NCBI GenBank assembly: GCA_019414725.1
Contig: DXLM01000033.1
Location: 1 to 34,156, forward strand
From: Bacteroides sp.
GTDB lineage: Bacteria; Bacteroidota; Bacteroidia; Bacteroidales; Bacteroidaceae
DNA length: 34,156 nt
Direction of reading: 5' to 3'
In this document: positions 15,670-24,395 of the stretch, in pieces
Layout of the letters: each line of letters opens with the position of its first letter
How positions within the stretch are numbered: the stretch's first letter is position 1
Made by a program: the position numbers and the translations under genes
Notes under the pieces: generated by a model
Seen by the model: the letters and a program-made list of their open reading frames with translations, nothing else
What the model was told of the DNA's origin: nothing
Databases searched by the model: none

Positions 15670-17475
15670 ATGAGTAATTCTTATTTATCTACTTTGATTT
15701 GCCGGCAGGCAAAAAAATATGGTGATCGTATAGCCTTAAAATATCGTGACTATGAAACTGAAAGCTGGATATCTGTTTCATGGAATCAGTTTGCTGAAAA
15801 GGTAAATTGGGTTTCGAATGCTTTGATTGCATTGGGGGCAGAAGTTCAGGAAAATATCGGCGTTTTTTCTCAGAATATGCCGGAATGCTTGTATACGGAT
15901 TTTGGTGCGTTCGGAAGTCGGATTGTTACCATTCCATTATACGCTACGAGTTCGGAAGCACAGGTACACTATATATTGCAGGATGCTGGAATCCGTTTTT
16001 TATTTGTGGGAGAACAATACCAGTATGACGTAGCTTGTCGTGTACAGAATTTATGTAAAACACTGAAACAGATTATTATATTCGATCCGAAGGTAAAGCG
16101 CTCTGCTTCTGATACAAATTCTATATATTATTCGGATTTCCTGAAGTTAGGAATGGAGAGAAAGTTCCAGGCAGAAGTAGACAAACGCACCTCTGAATCG
16201 GGAAACGGAGATTTGGCCAATATCCTTTATACTTCTGGAACAACAGGAGAGTCGAAGGGAGTCATGTTGCATCATTCGTGTTATGAAGCTGCTTTTGCGG
16301 CACATGATGGTCGGTTGACGACCTTAGGAGAATCGGATGTCGTTATGAATTTTCTTCCTTTTACTCATATTTTCGAACGTGCTTGGAGTTATTATTGTAT
16401 AAATAAGGGATGTTTACTTTGTATTAATCTACGTCCGCAGGATATACAGAAAACTATTAAGGAGATTCGTCCTACTGCAATGTGCAGTGTTCCTCGTTTT
16501 TGGGAGAAAGTATATGCAGGAGTTCAGGAAAAAATAAATGAGACAACAGGTTTGAAGAAGAGTTTAATGCTTGATGCCTTAAAGGTGGGAAAAGAGCATA
16601 ATATAACTTATCTGATGAATGGTAAGACTCCTCCTCCATTGTTGCATATGAAATATAAGTTCTATGAAAAAACAATTTATAGCTTACTGAAAAAGACAAT
16701 TGGTATTGAGAATGGAAATTTCTTCCCGACTGCAGGAGCTGCCATTCCGCGTGCGGTGGAAGAATTCGTTCATTCAGTAGGCATAAATATGATTGCAGGT
16801 TATGGACTTACAGAAACTACGGCTACAGTATCTTGTTGTTGGTTTGATAGTTTCCGTATTGGTTCTGTAGGTCGTGTCATGCCAAATCTGGAAATAAAGA
16901 TAGGGGAAAACAATGAGATTCTTCTTCGGGGTGAGACAATAACAAAAGGTTATTATCGGAAAGAAGCAATGACACGTCAGGTGTTGACTGAAGATGGATG
17001 GTTTCATACAGGAGATGCCGGTTATATAGAAGACAGCTTCTTATTTTTGACAGAACGTATTAAAGATTTGTTTAAAACCTCTAACGGAAAGTATATTGCC
17101 CCCCAGGCCATCGAAACAAAATTGGTCGTAGATCGTTATATAGATCAGATATCTATTATAGCCGACCAGCGTAAATTTGTTTCGGCTTTGATTGTACCTG
17201 AATATGGGCAAGTAAAGAAGTATGCGGAAGAACATCATATTGCGTATACTGATATGAAAGATTTGTTGCAGAAGCAGGAAATACTGGATTTGTTCCGTTT
17301 GCGTATTGATACATTGCAACAGGAGTTCGCCCACTACGAGCAGATAAAACGTTTCACTCTGCTGCCAGAACCTTTCAGTATGGAAAAGGGTGAACTTACT
17401 AATACGCTGAAAATAAAGCGTCCGGTATTGATGAAAAATTATGCTAAGGAAATAGAAAAAATGTACGAAGAGTAA
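15670..17475 (+). CDS. Long-chain acyl-CoA synthetase (AMP-forming)
   Basis: This 601-residue enzyme of the ANL superfamily activates fatty acids with ATP and joins them to CoA. The P-loop-like motif TSGTTGESKG is at 188-197, the adenylate-binding motif GYGLTET at 377-383, GDAGYIED (hinge-side A7 region) around 450, and KDLFKTSNGKYIAPQAIE gives the C-terminal domain. The length and the LTERIKDLFKTSNGKY signature match the FadD15/long-chain group. It probably acts on exogenous or recycled fatty acids at the membrane. It is transcribed alone, divergently from the argE-type gene, and 122 bases precede prfB. Confidence 0.93.
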   Translation: MSNSYLSTLICRQAKKYGDRIALKYRDYETESWISVSWNQFAEKVNWVSNALIALGAEVQENIGVFSQNMPECLYTDFGAFGSRIVTIPLYATSSEAQVHYILQDAGIRFLFVGEQYQYDVACRVQNLCKTLKQIIIFDPKVKRSASDTNSIYYSDFLKLGMERKFQAEVDKRTSESGNGDLANILYTSGTTGESKGVMLHHSCYEAAFAAHDGRLTTLGESDVVMNFLPFTHIFERAWSYYCINKGCLLCINLRPQDIQKTIKEIRPTAMCSVPRFWEKVYAGVQEKINETTGLKKSLMLDALKVGKEHNITYLMNGKTPPPLLHMKYKFYEKTIYSLLKKTIGIENGNFFPTAGAAIPRAVEEFVHSVGINMIAGYGLTETTATVSCCWFDSFRIGSVGRVMPNLEIKIGENNEILLRGETITKGYYRKEAMTRQVLTEDGWFHTGDAGYIEDSFLFLTERIKDLFKTSNGKYIAPQAIETKLVVDRYIDQISIIADQRKFVSALIVPEYGQVKKYAEEHHIAYTDMKDLLQKQEILDLFRLRIDTLQQEFAHYEQIKRFTLLPEPFSMEKGELTNTLKIKRPVLMKNYAKEIEKMYEE

Positions 17476-17560
17476 AGGATGTAAGGCTGCAATAAAACCG
17501 GTTTGTTTTTAGAGCTGCCAAAATCTTTATCTTCTGTTTTTACTTAACAGACGAAATATG

Positions 17561-17568
17561 TAATTTTG
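17561..17568 (+). promoter_or_regulatory. -7 promoter box of prfB
   Basis: TAATTTTG matches TAnnTTTG 29 bases before the prfB ATG. A T-rich stretch lies about 20 bases upstream but there is no clear TTTG. Confidence 0.55.
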
Positions 17569-17597
17569 CAATTCGAATAAAAGACAAGAGATTCAAT

Positions 17598-18713
17598 ATG
17601 ATAACAATAGAACAGCTAAAAGATGTAAAGACACGTACTGAAGCCCTTTATCGTTATTTGGATATAGAAAATAAAAAGGTACAGGTAGAAGAAGAACAAC
17701 TTCGTACGCAAGCTCCAGGATTTTGGGATGATGCTAAGAAAGCAGAAGCACAGATGAAAAAGGTGAAGAGCTTGCAGGGATGGATTGAAGGCTATAATGC
17801 AGTAAAGACATTGACAGATGAACTGGAACTGGCTTTCGATTTTTATAAAGATGAATTAGTGACTGAAGAGGAAGTTGATGAGGCTTATGCTAAATCTTTA
17901 CAGGCTCTTGAAGAATTGGAATTGAAAAATATGCTTCGTTCTGAGGCCGATCAGATGGATTGTGTATTGAAAATCAATTCAGGAGCTGGCGGTACAGAAA
18001 GTCAGGACTGGTCGTCTATGCTGATGCGTATGTATATGCGTTGGGCTGAAAGTAACGGCTACAAGCTTTCGGTAGCAAACTTACAGGAAGGTGATGAAGC
18101 TGGAATTAAGACTGTTACCATGAATATAGAAGGTGCATATGCTTATGGCTATCTGAAAGGAGAGAATGGTGTGCATCGTTTGGTTCGTGTTTCACCTTAT
18201 AATGCTCAGGGTAAGCGAATGACTTCTTTTGCATCGGTATTTGTTACTCCATTGGTAGATGACTCCATTGAAGTAGTTGTAGAACCTGCTCGTTTGTCAT
18301 GGGATACTTTCCGAAGTGGAGGTGCCGGTGGACAGAACGTCAATAAGGTAGAATCAGGAGTACGTTTGCGTTATCAGTATAAAGATCCTTATACTGGTGA
18401 GGAAGAAGAAATTTTGATTGAAAATACCGAAACTCGCGACCAGCCTAAGAATAAAGAAAATGCAATGCGTCAGTTGCGTTCTATTTTGTACGATAAAGAA
18501 TTGCAGCATCGTATGGAAGAACAGGCAAAGGTTGAGGCCGGAAAGAAAAAGATCGAATGGGGATCACAGATTCGCAGTTATGTATTTGACGACCGTCGTG
18601 TAAAAGATCATCGTACTAATTACCAGACATCCGATGTGAATGGAGTTATGGATGGTAAAATTGATGGTTTCATCAAGGCATATCTGATGGAATTCTCCGA
18701 TAGCGAGGCATAA
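17598..18713 (+). CDS. prfB: Peptide chain release factor 2
   Basis: This 371-residue factor recognises UGA and UAA stop codons and triggers peptide release. The stop-recognition tripeptide is SPY at 199-201 (VSPYNAQGKRMTSF) instead of the E. coli SPF. The catalytic GGQ is at 244-246 (GGAGGQNVNKVESG). The whole gene is in one frame: at the place where most bacteria have the CUU-UGA-C autoregulatory frameshift, the codons are TAT TTG GAT (17655-17663), so the in-frame UGA is missing. Neighbours are an acyl-CoA synthetase gene upstream and a small membrane protein downstream. Confidence 0.97.
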   Translation: MITIEQLKDVKTRTEALYRYLDIENKKVQVEEEQLRTQAPGFWDDAKKAEAQMKKVKSLQGWIEGYNAVKTLTDELELAFDFYKDELVTEEEVDEAYAKSLQALEELELKNMLRSEADQMDCVLKINSGAGGTESQDWSSMLMRMYMRWAESNGYKLSVANLQEGDEAGIKTVTMNIEGAYAYGYLKGENGVHRLVRVSPYNAQGKRMTSFASVFVTPLVDDSIEVVVEPARLSWDTFRSGGAGGQNVNKVESGVRLRYQYKDPYTGEEEEILIENTETRDQPKNKENAMRQLRSILYDKELQHRMEEQAKVEAGKKKIEWGSQIRSYVFDDRRVKDHRTNYQTSDVNGVMDGKIDGFIKAYLMEFSDSEA

Positions 18714-18783
18714 GAAGAATAGATTCTTTTTGATACAATATGTCGCACATTCAATTTTAAAGTTTAATCTAAATATACTAGCT

Positions 18784-18921
18784 ATGGGAAATAAAAAACA
18801 TAACAAGAAGCAAGATTACAGCAAGCGTGAAGAAGAAAAAGCAAATCGTTTGATAAAGTATTTGTGTGTAGCTTTAATTATTTTGGCTGTCTTGATTATG
18901 ACCCTTTATTCATTGTCTTAA
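18784..18921 (+). CDS. Small single-pass membrane protein (45 residues)
   Basis: The frame encodes MGNKKHNKKQDYSKREEEKANRL, which is highly charged, then one transmembrane segment (about 24-41, IKYLCVALIILAVLIMTL) and a short tail. Charge distribution predicts the N-terminus in the cytoplasm. The frame is open back to 18730, but the ATG at 18784 gives the more natural protein. It sits between prfB and the CYTH gene with 15 bases before the latter, so it is probably co-transcribed with it. I do not recognise a family. Confidence 0.65.
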   Translation: MGNKKHNKKQDYSKREEEKANRLIKYLCVALIILAVLIMTLYSLS

Positions 18922-18936
18922 AAAACGATAACCACG

Positions 18937-19413
18937 ATGGCACAGGAAATAGAACGTAAGTTTTTGGTGAAGGATGATTCCTATCGTCAGCTGGCTGACA
19001 GCAAAAGCCGGATAAAGCAAGGTTATATTTGTAGTGCTCGTGGGAGAACTGTGAGAGTACGTATCCGCGATAAGGAAGGTTTTCTTACAATAAAAGGGCC
19101 CTCGGATGAGTCGGGGTTAAGTCGCTATGAGTGGGAACGTCAGATTCCGCTTCACGAAGCAGAAGAATTGATGAAACTTTGCGAGCCTGGACTCATCGAT
19201 AAGACACGTTATTTGGTAAACTTTGATAATCATACTTTCGAGGTAGATGAGTTTTATGGCGAAAATGATGGACTCGTTGTTGCCGAAGTAGAACTCTCTA
19301 CCGCGGAAGAAACATTCTCATCTCCTGCTTTTCTTGGAGAAGAAGTAACAGGGCAGGTGAGATATTACAATTCTTTTCTGATGAAAGAACCATACTCTAC
19401 ATGGAAAAAATAA
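18937..19413 (+). CDS. CYTH domain protein (triphosphate tunnel metalloenzyme)
   Basis: This 158-residue protein carries the signature ExExK motif (EIERK, residues 4-8) at the start of a closed eight-strand barrel. Alternating charged residues line the barrel, for example TVRVRIRDKEGFLTIKG and LSRYEWERQI. CYTH enzymes hydrolyse inorganic triphosphate or similar polyphosphates with a divalent metal; the exact substrate here is unknown. It follows the small membrane protein and precedes the ECF sigma gene by 187 bases. Confidence 0.92.
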   Translation: MAQEIERKFLVKDDSYRQLADSKSRIKQGYICSARGRTVRVRIRDKEGFLTIKGPSDESGLSRYEWERQIPLHEAEELMKLCEPGLIDKTRYLVNFDNHTFEVDEFYGENDGLVVAEVELSTAEETFSSPAFLGEEVTGQVRYYNSFLMKEPYSTWKK

Positions 19414-19481
19414 CAGTTTGTTTTTTCTGAAACCTTCAAAAACCACCTGTAAACTGTTACAGAAGGGGGTAAAAACTGTTA
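19411..19481. repeat. Three copies of a 9-bp repeat upstream of the ECF sigma gene
   Basis: TAACAGTTT at 19411-19419 is the reverse complement of AAACTGTTA at 19451-19459 and 19473-19481. The two direct copies start 22 bp apart; the inverted copy can form a hairpin with either. The first copy overlaps the end of the CYTH gene. Possible operator or terminator elements. Confidence 0.5.
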
Positions 19482-19600
19482 TATGATAGATATTCCCCTG
19501 TGTATTATCTGATTTTATGAAATTGGTTGTCCGTTTATGAGCTAATATTGCAGTACCAAACGAAACAAGAATATTAATCTCAAACACCAATTATAAAATT

Positions 19601-20104
19601 ATGAGAACTGCTAATTTTGCTCAGGATCTGTTGAGCGTTCAGACAGAACTATTGAATTTTGCTTATAAGTTGACAGCAGATCGCGAAGAAGCAAATGACC
19701 TCCTTCAGGAAACTTCATTGAAGGCTTTAGACAATGAAGATAAATATACAGCTGAAACAAATTTCAAGGGATGGATCTATACCATCATGCGTAATATCTT
19801 TATTAATAATTATCGTAAGGCTTTACGCGATCAGACTTATGTAGACCAGACCGATAATCAATTTTATTTGAATCAGAATATAGACATTGAAGGTGATTCA
19901 ACTGAAGGTTCTTATGATTTGAAGGAAATGCGTCGCATAGTTAATGCTTTGCCTAAGGAATATCGCATTCCATTTTCTATGTACGTATCAGGGTTCAAGT
20001 ATCGTGAGATAGCAGATAAGCTGGGGCTTCCACTTGGTACTGTAAAGAGCCGTATTTATTTTACCCGGCAAAAGTTGCAGGAAGAACTGAAGGACTTCCG
20101 TTGA
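19601..20104 (+). CDS. ECF-type RNA polymerase sigma factor
   Basis: This 167-residue sigma factor has region 2 (about 24-75, ADREEANDLLQETSLKALDN then NFKGWIYTIMRNIFINNYRK) and region 4 (about 112-165, LPKEYRIPFSMYVSGFKYRE then IADKLGLPLGTVKSRIYFTR). It lacks regions 1 and 3, as ECF factors do. No anti-sigma factor gene or SusC/SusD pair follows: the next gene is a convergent VanZ-like protein. It may thus be one of the conserved stand-alone Bacteroides ECF factors linked to stress, but its regulon is not visible here. The start ATG is preceded by an AT-rich leader. Confidence 0.93.
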   Translation: MRTANFAQDLLSVQTELLNFAYKLTADREEANDLLQETSLKALDNEDKYTAETNFKGWIYTIMRNIFINNYRKALRDQTYVDQTDNQFYLNQNIDIEGDSTEGSYDLKEMRRIVNALPKEYRIPFSMYVSGFKYREIADKLGLPLGTVKSRIYFTRQKLQEELKDFR

Positions 20105-20156
20105 AATTGTGAAAAAACTCTCTATCTTTAAAAATAATTAATAACGTTTTTCATTG

Positions 20157-20195
20157 ACTCCGGGGGCTGTGAAGTTCCCGGAGTTTCTCATTTTT
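20157..20195. terminator. Terminator hairpin between convergent sigma and VanZ genes
   Basis: ACTCCGGG at 20157-20164 pairs with CCCGGAGT at 20177-20184 around a 12-base loop, followed by TTCTCATTTTT on the plus strand. It overlaps the region just past the VanZ stop and may act for both directions. Confidence 0.7.
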
Positions 20196-20577
20196 GCAGG
20201 AATCTTTTTATTATAGGGCGGAGTATATAATAGTTGACAGGCAATGCTAATCCTACTCCCAGGCTATTGGCTAGAAAATCTAGCCAGTCACCACTTCGGT
20301 TGTCTGTGCATGAAGCTTGTAACAGTTCAATACATCCACTCATGAAGATTGGCAATATAATACCTCCTGTGATTAGTTTTTTCCATACGATGAACTTATG
20401 CAGTCTTAGGTATTCGAACCAAATGACCATGGTCAGGCCTCCATACATACAAATATGCACTATTTTATCAATAAACGGAACGTTGTTTAATTCTGTTTGA
20501 GGAGGAGTAAAGAAAGATAAATAACAGATTACGATGATTGTTATTATAGATAGAGGATAAGTCCTTATGTAATACAT
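20188..20577 (-). CDS. VanZ family membrane protein
   Basis: This 129-residue membrane protein has about four hydrophobic segments and the VanZ pattern: FIDKIVHICMYGGLTMVIWF near 35-54, IELLQ near 84-88, and RSGDWLDFLANSLGVGLA near 94-111. VanZ-like proteins are named after a teicoplanin-resistance accessory protein, but most chromosomal members have no proven role. Its start at 20577 is an ATG in an AT-rich intergenic stretch and the gene is divergent from the sodium symporter. Confidence 0.85.
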   Translation of the reverse strand: MYYIRTYPLSIITIIVICYLSFFTPPQTELNNVPFIDKIVHICMYGGLTMVIWFEYLRLHKFIVWKKLITGGIILPIFMSGCIELLQASCTDNRSGDWLDFLANSLGVGLALPVNYYILRPIIKRFLQK

Positions 20578-20623
20578 AATATGCTAATTTTTTATATTTA
20601 GCGCGAAAATACGATATTTTTTG

Positions 20624-20631
20624 TATTTTTG
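20624..20631 (+). promoter_or_regulatory. -7 promoter box of the NSS symporter gene
   Basis: TATTTTTG fits TAnnTTTG and lies 37 bases before the chosen ATG. It also shows that the upstream TTG at 20629 cannot be the start, since it is within the promoter. Confidence 0.6.
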
Positions 20632-20667
20632 CGCCTTATAATTGTACAAACTATAACAAAAAGTCTT

Positions 20668-22035
20668 ATGCATCATAATGATCGAGTAAGTTTTGGCAGT
20701 AGGTTAGGAGCTATTTTAGCAGCTGCTGGTTCGGCAGTTGGGTTAGGTAATATATGGCGCTTCCCATATGAAACAGGAAACCATGGGGGAGCTGTCTTTA
20801 TTTTGATATACTTAGGATGCATTTTTATTTTAGGTCTTCCGATTATGATTGCCGAGTTTACTATTGGACGGCATTCGAAGGCTAGTACCGGAGAGGCTTT
20901 TAAGGTTTTGGCGCCAAAAGGTTATTGGAAGTGGGTCGGATATTTAGGTGTACTGACAGGCTTTCTGATATTAGGATATTATTCTGTTGTAGCAGGATGG
21001 ACGTTGGAATATGTTTTTGAAGCTGCGACCGGACAGTTTGCCGGTAAATCCTCATCTGAATTTGTTTCGATGTTTCAGCAGTTTTCTCAGAATCCTATAC
21101 GCCCTTTGATATGGCTGACAGTTTTTATGCTGCTTACTCACTTTGTGATTGTAAAAGGGGTACAGAAAGGAATTGAACGTTCCTCTAAAGTATTGATGCC
21201 TTTACTCTTTATTCTGGTTGTTGTACTGGCAGTTTGTTCGGTTATGCTTCCAGGTGCAGAAAAAGGTATAGAGTTCTTGCTGACTCCAGATTTTAGTAAA
21301 ATAACACCTGATGTTTTTCTTGGTGCCATGGGACAGGCCTTCTTTTCTTTAAGTCTAGGCATGGGATGTCTGTCTACATATGCTTCCTATTTTGGGAAAG
21401 AAACCCGTTTGGGACATACAGCAATGAGTGTCGGACTCATTGATACATTTGTGGCTGTACTGGCTGGACTGATAATCTTTCCGGCTGCTTTTTCCGTAGG
21501 TATAGAGCCCGATGCAGGTCCTTCACTTATCTTTATTACATTGCCGAATGTCTTTCAACAGGCATTTAGTGGAGTTCCGTTGCTAGCGTATGTTTGTTCC
21601 ATTCTGTTTTATGTATTGTTGGCATTGGCAGCTTTGACCTCTACAATTTCACTGCATGAAGTTTCTACAGCATTTTTGCATGAGAAATTTCATTTTACCC
21701 GTAGTAAAGCTGCAACTATCATCACTGTATCCAGTCTGCTGATTGGAATTGTTTCTTCATTGGCATTGGGCGATTGGAGTAGTTATACGATAGCTGGAAT
21801 GAATTTATTTGATGCATTGGATTTCCTGACAGCGAAAATTATGCTTCCTTTAGGTGGTATGTTTGCTGCTATATTTGTCGGTTGGGTTATCGATCGCCGT
21901 ATAGTACGTGATGAAGTGACTAATTATGGAACATTGAAAGCTACATTTTACCCTGTTTATATTTTTATTTTAAAGTTTATAGCTCCTATTGGTATTGCTT
22001 TAATTTTTATGAATGAACTCGGACTGTTAGGATAA
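20668..22035 (+). CDS. Sodium-dependent transporter, NSS (SNF) family
   Basis: This 455-residue symporter has about 11-12 transmembrane segments and the NSS motif GSAVGLGNIWRFPYETGNHGG in the first segment, which binds sodium and substrate. A second conserved stretch is GMGCLSTYASYF in segment 6-7. It would import an amino acid or related small molecule with sodium. The substrate cannot be read from the sequence. The open frame extends to a TTG at 20629, but the ATG at 20668 follows the promoter. The next gene starts 4 bases after its stop, so the two are likely coupled. Confidence 0.93.
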   Translation: MHHNDRVSFGSRLGAILAAAGSAVGLGNIWRFPYETGNHGGAVFILIYLGCIFILGLPIMIAEFTIGRHSKASTGEAFKVLAPKGYWKWVGYLGVLTGFLILGYYSVVAGWTLEYVFEAATGQFAGKSSSEFVSMFQQFSQNPIRPLIWLTVFMLLTHFVIVKGVQKGIERSSKVLMPLLFILVVVLAVCSVMLPGAEKGIEFLLTPDFSKITPDVFLGAMGQAFFSLSLGMGCLSTYASYFGKETRLGHTAMSVGLIDTFVAVLAGLIIFPAAFSVGIEPDAGPSLIFITLPNVFQQAFSGVPLLAYVCSILFYVLLALAALTSTISLHEVSTAFLHEKFHFTRSKAATIITVSSLLIGIVSSLALGDWSSYTIAGMNLFDALDFLTAKIMLPLGGMFAAIFVGWVIDRRIVRDEVTNYGTLKATFYPVYIFILKFIAPIGIALIFMNELGLLG

Positions 22036-22039
22036 ACCG

Positions 22040-22936
22040 ATGTGGAAAGATTTCTTTTATTATACTAAATCGGAGCGACGGGTAATTCTTCTCTTGCTGG
22101 CTATAGCTTTATTATTGTTGGGAATATGGGCTGTTATGGAATACTTACGTCCGGTGGAGGTACCTGTTACGTTGTCCGAAAGTGAGGAAATCGATTCATT
22201 TCTTGCAAATCTGGAAGAACAGGAAAAAATACGTAAGAGTCACACTCCAAAGAATGAAATATCTGCCGTATTGCAAGCCTTCGATCCGAATACCGCAGAT
22301 TCCGTATTATTACGTCAGTTAGGACTTCCGGTTTATATTGTTCGTAATATACTGAAGTATCGAGCGAAAGGAGGAGTTTTCCGTTCACCGGAGTCTTTTT
22401 CCCGTATATATGGCTTAAAGGAAGAAGTGTATCAGAAGCTGAAGCCTTATATTACGATTGCCCCACTTGTATCAGTCAGTCATGTTCGTACAGATACTTT
22501 TAGACAATTAAAAGATACAATACCTTATGTGCCCAAATATGAGGAAGGAACAATAGTCGATTTGAACAAAGCAGATACTTCCATTCTGAAGCGTATTCCC
22601 GGCATTGGGAGTACATTGGCACGTATGATTGTGGTTTACCGGCAGCGCCTTGGAGGTTTCTATGATGTGGCACAACTACAGGAAGTACCTCATGTTGGGG
22701 TTGAACTGAATAAGTGGTTTGTCGTTACACCTGCTGGTTTACATAAGATTCAGGTAAATAGTGCCTCTTTGGATAAATTGAGATCACATCCTTATATGGA
22801 CTTTTATAAGGCTAAAGCCATTATGGAGTATCGCCGTAAACGAGGTAAAATAAAAGGTCTTTCTCAGCTCTCCATGTTTGAGGAGTTTACCGAGAAAGAC
22901 CTGAAAAGATTATCTCCCTATCTAACTTTCGAGTGA
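22040..22936 (+). CDS. Helix-hairpin-helix (ComEA-like) membrane-anchored protein
   Basis: This 298-residue protein has a short cytoplasmic N-terminus and a transmembrane segment at about 15-34 (VILLLLAIALLLLGIWAVME). Three copies of a helix-hairpin-helix unit follow. The second (about 174-230) reads VDLNKADTSILKRIPGIGSTLARMIVVYR, the typical ComEA DNA-binding pattern; the first and third are more diverged (FDPNTADSVLLRQLGLP, VNSASLDKLRSHPYM). The likely role is binding DNA or nucleic acid in the periplasm. No other competence genes are near. It ends only 5 bases from the convergent phosphatase stop. Confidence 0.88.
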   Translation: MWKDFFYYTKSERRVILLLLAIALLLLGIWAVMEYLRPVEVPVTLSESEEIDSFLANLEEQEKIRKSHTPKNEISAVLQAFDPNTADSVLLRQLGLPVYIVRNILKYRAKGGVFRSPESFSRIYGLKEEVYQKLKPYITIAPLVSVSHVRTDTFRQLKDTIPYVPKYEEGTIVDLNKADTSILKRIPGIGSTLARMIVVYRQRLGGFYDVAQLQEVPHVGVELNKWFVVTPAGLHKIQVNSASLDKLRSHPYMDFYKAKAIMEYRRKRGKIKGLSQLSMFEEFTEKDLKRLSPYLTFE

Positions 22937-22941
22937 TTGGG

Positions 22942-24363
22942 TTATTCAGCTGTATATCCGGCTGCCTTAGCTATCTTTATAGGTATTTCTGTATTGTCAA
23001 TTCTTCCTTGGAAGAGGTCTGCTCCGGCACCGATTGCAAATACAGGTACATATCCGGCTGAATGTCCTCCGCTGGTCCAGCCAACCAAAGCGATTTCATC
23101 GATAATACGTTTAGCTTCTGCTGCCAAAGGTTCGTCTTGTGCATATTCGCTCTTTTCTAATTTGGCTTCTTTACCCTTGAACGTGTCGTTGTATTTAGCC
23201 AACAGACGTTCTTCCTGCTTTTCGTTAAGTTTTACTTTGTCCCAGAAACCGAAATTTTCTTTCAGAGCTTGTTGTACTTTTTCCCAAGAAACATTGTTGT
23301 TGTACTTTTTGCGCAATTCGTTCAGAATACGGGTAAAACCGCTTTCACTCACTTTCTGGTTCTTAAGAACTTGCAAATTTAGTTTATAAGCTCCCGTACC
23401 CAATACAAATCCTCCTGTCTCATGGTCGGCAGTAACTACGATAAGTGTTTCGTCCGGATGCTGAGAATAAAACTCATAAGCAACCTTTACCGCTTCATCC
23501 ATGTCGGCTACTTCATGGAAGGCAGTAGCTGCATCATTGCTATGGCATGCCCAGTCTATTTTTCCCCCTTCTACCATCAGGAAAAATCCTTTAGACAAAT
23601 CTTTCGACAGGAAATTGATTGCCGAACGGGTTATGTCTGCAAGAGTCAAGTCGTCTTTAGTGCGGTCGATTGCATATGGAATGGCCGTACGGTCTTTTTC
23701 TGAAGCTTTTTCCGACTGGAACAGAATCATTTTGTCTGCCTTCTTGCATTTTTTCAGATAGTCTTTATATCCTCTGGCAATTGTATAACCATTTTTTTCG
23801 GCCATAGTGTACAGGTTTTCAGAATTGCCATCCTTGTTGTCTTTATTGTTCGGATCGATAAAGTCTGAACCTGCATAAAAGTCAAATCCGGCTTTATATA
23901 AATCTGTACCTATTTTATAATAACTTCCACGGCTGGGATCGTGAGCATAGAAAGCTGCTGGAGTTGCGTGGTCTACACTTACACTAGTTGTCACACCTAC
24001 CCGGCAACCTTTATTTTTTGCCCATACAGCGACACTGCTGACTTCGGTCTGCAAATCTTGCTTCATCCCTATCGTACCGTTTTGAGTCTTGTTTCCTGTT
24101 GCAAGAGCTGTACCGGCTGCGGCAGAGTCAGTAACTCCGTTAGTTGCCGAAAAAGTAGTGGCGGTAGTTGCGTAAGGAAACTGTGTGAACCAGATAGGTG
24201 TGATACCTATTTTACCTTCCAGTTCACCACGGTATAATTCTGTACCTTGAACTTGGTTTACTCCCATTCCATCACCGATGAAATAAAATACATATTTCGC
24301 TTGTTGTGCATAGCCCGACAAGACGAGGAGAAGAAAAGATAATAATAATGAAAGTTTCTTCAT
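22942..24363 (-). CDS. Alkaline phosphatase
   Basis: This 473-residue periplasmic or exported phosphomonoesterase begins with a signal peptide (MKKLSLLLSFLLLVLSGYAQQ). It has the metal-binding FIGDGMG (28-34), the nucleophile serine in TDSAAAGTA (Ser80) and VEGGKIDWACH (264-274). TADHETGG (311-318) and GGHSAGYVP (432-440) provide zinc and magnesium ligands. It would release phosphate from organic esters. The frame is open to a TTG at 24390, but that codon lies in the putative -7 box, so the ATG at 24363 is used. It stands alone and is divergent from the fimbrillin-like gene. Confidence 0.94.
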   Translation of the reverse strand: MKKLSLLLSFLLLVLSGYAQQAKYVFYFIGDGMGVNQVQGTELYRGELEGKIGITPIWFTQFPYATTATTFSATNGVTDSAAAGTALATGNKTQNGTIGMKQDLQTEVSSVAVWAKNKGCRVGVTTSVSVDHATPAAFYAHDPSRGSYYKIGTDLYKAGFDFYAGSDFIDPNNKDNKDGNSENLYTMAEKNGYTIARGYKDYLKKCKKADKMILFQSEKASEKDRTAIPYAIDRTKDDLTLADITRSAINFLSKDLSKGFFLMVEGGKIDWACHSNDAATAFHEVADMDEAVKVAYEFYSQHPDETLIVVTADHETGGFVLGTGAYKLNLQVLKNQKVSESGFTRILNELRKKYNNNVSWEKVQQALKENFGFWDKVKLNEKQEERLLAKYNDTFKGKEAKLEKSEYAQDEPLAAEAKRIIDEIALVGWTSGGHSAGYVPVFAIGAGADLFQGRIDNTEIPIKIAKAAGYTAE

Positions 24364-24387
24364 GTTTTTAGCTATTATTGATTTGTA

Positions 24388-24395
24388 CAAACTTA
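24388..24395 (-). promoter_or_regulatory. Putative -7 box of the alkaline phosphatase gene
   Basis: On the minus strand TAAGTTTG runs from 24395 to 24388. The palindrome TTGTACAA at 24383-24390 overlaps it and could be an operator. There is no clear -33 element. Confidence 0.45.

Noticed and set aside
20629..20667. Longer N-terminus of the sodium symporter starting at TTG
   Set aside because: The codon is inside the -7 promoter box and the added residues do not resemble the family.
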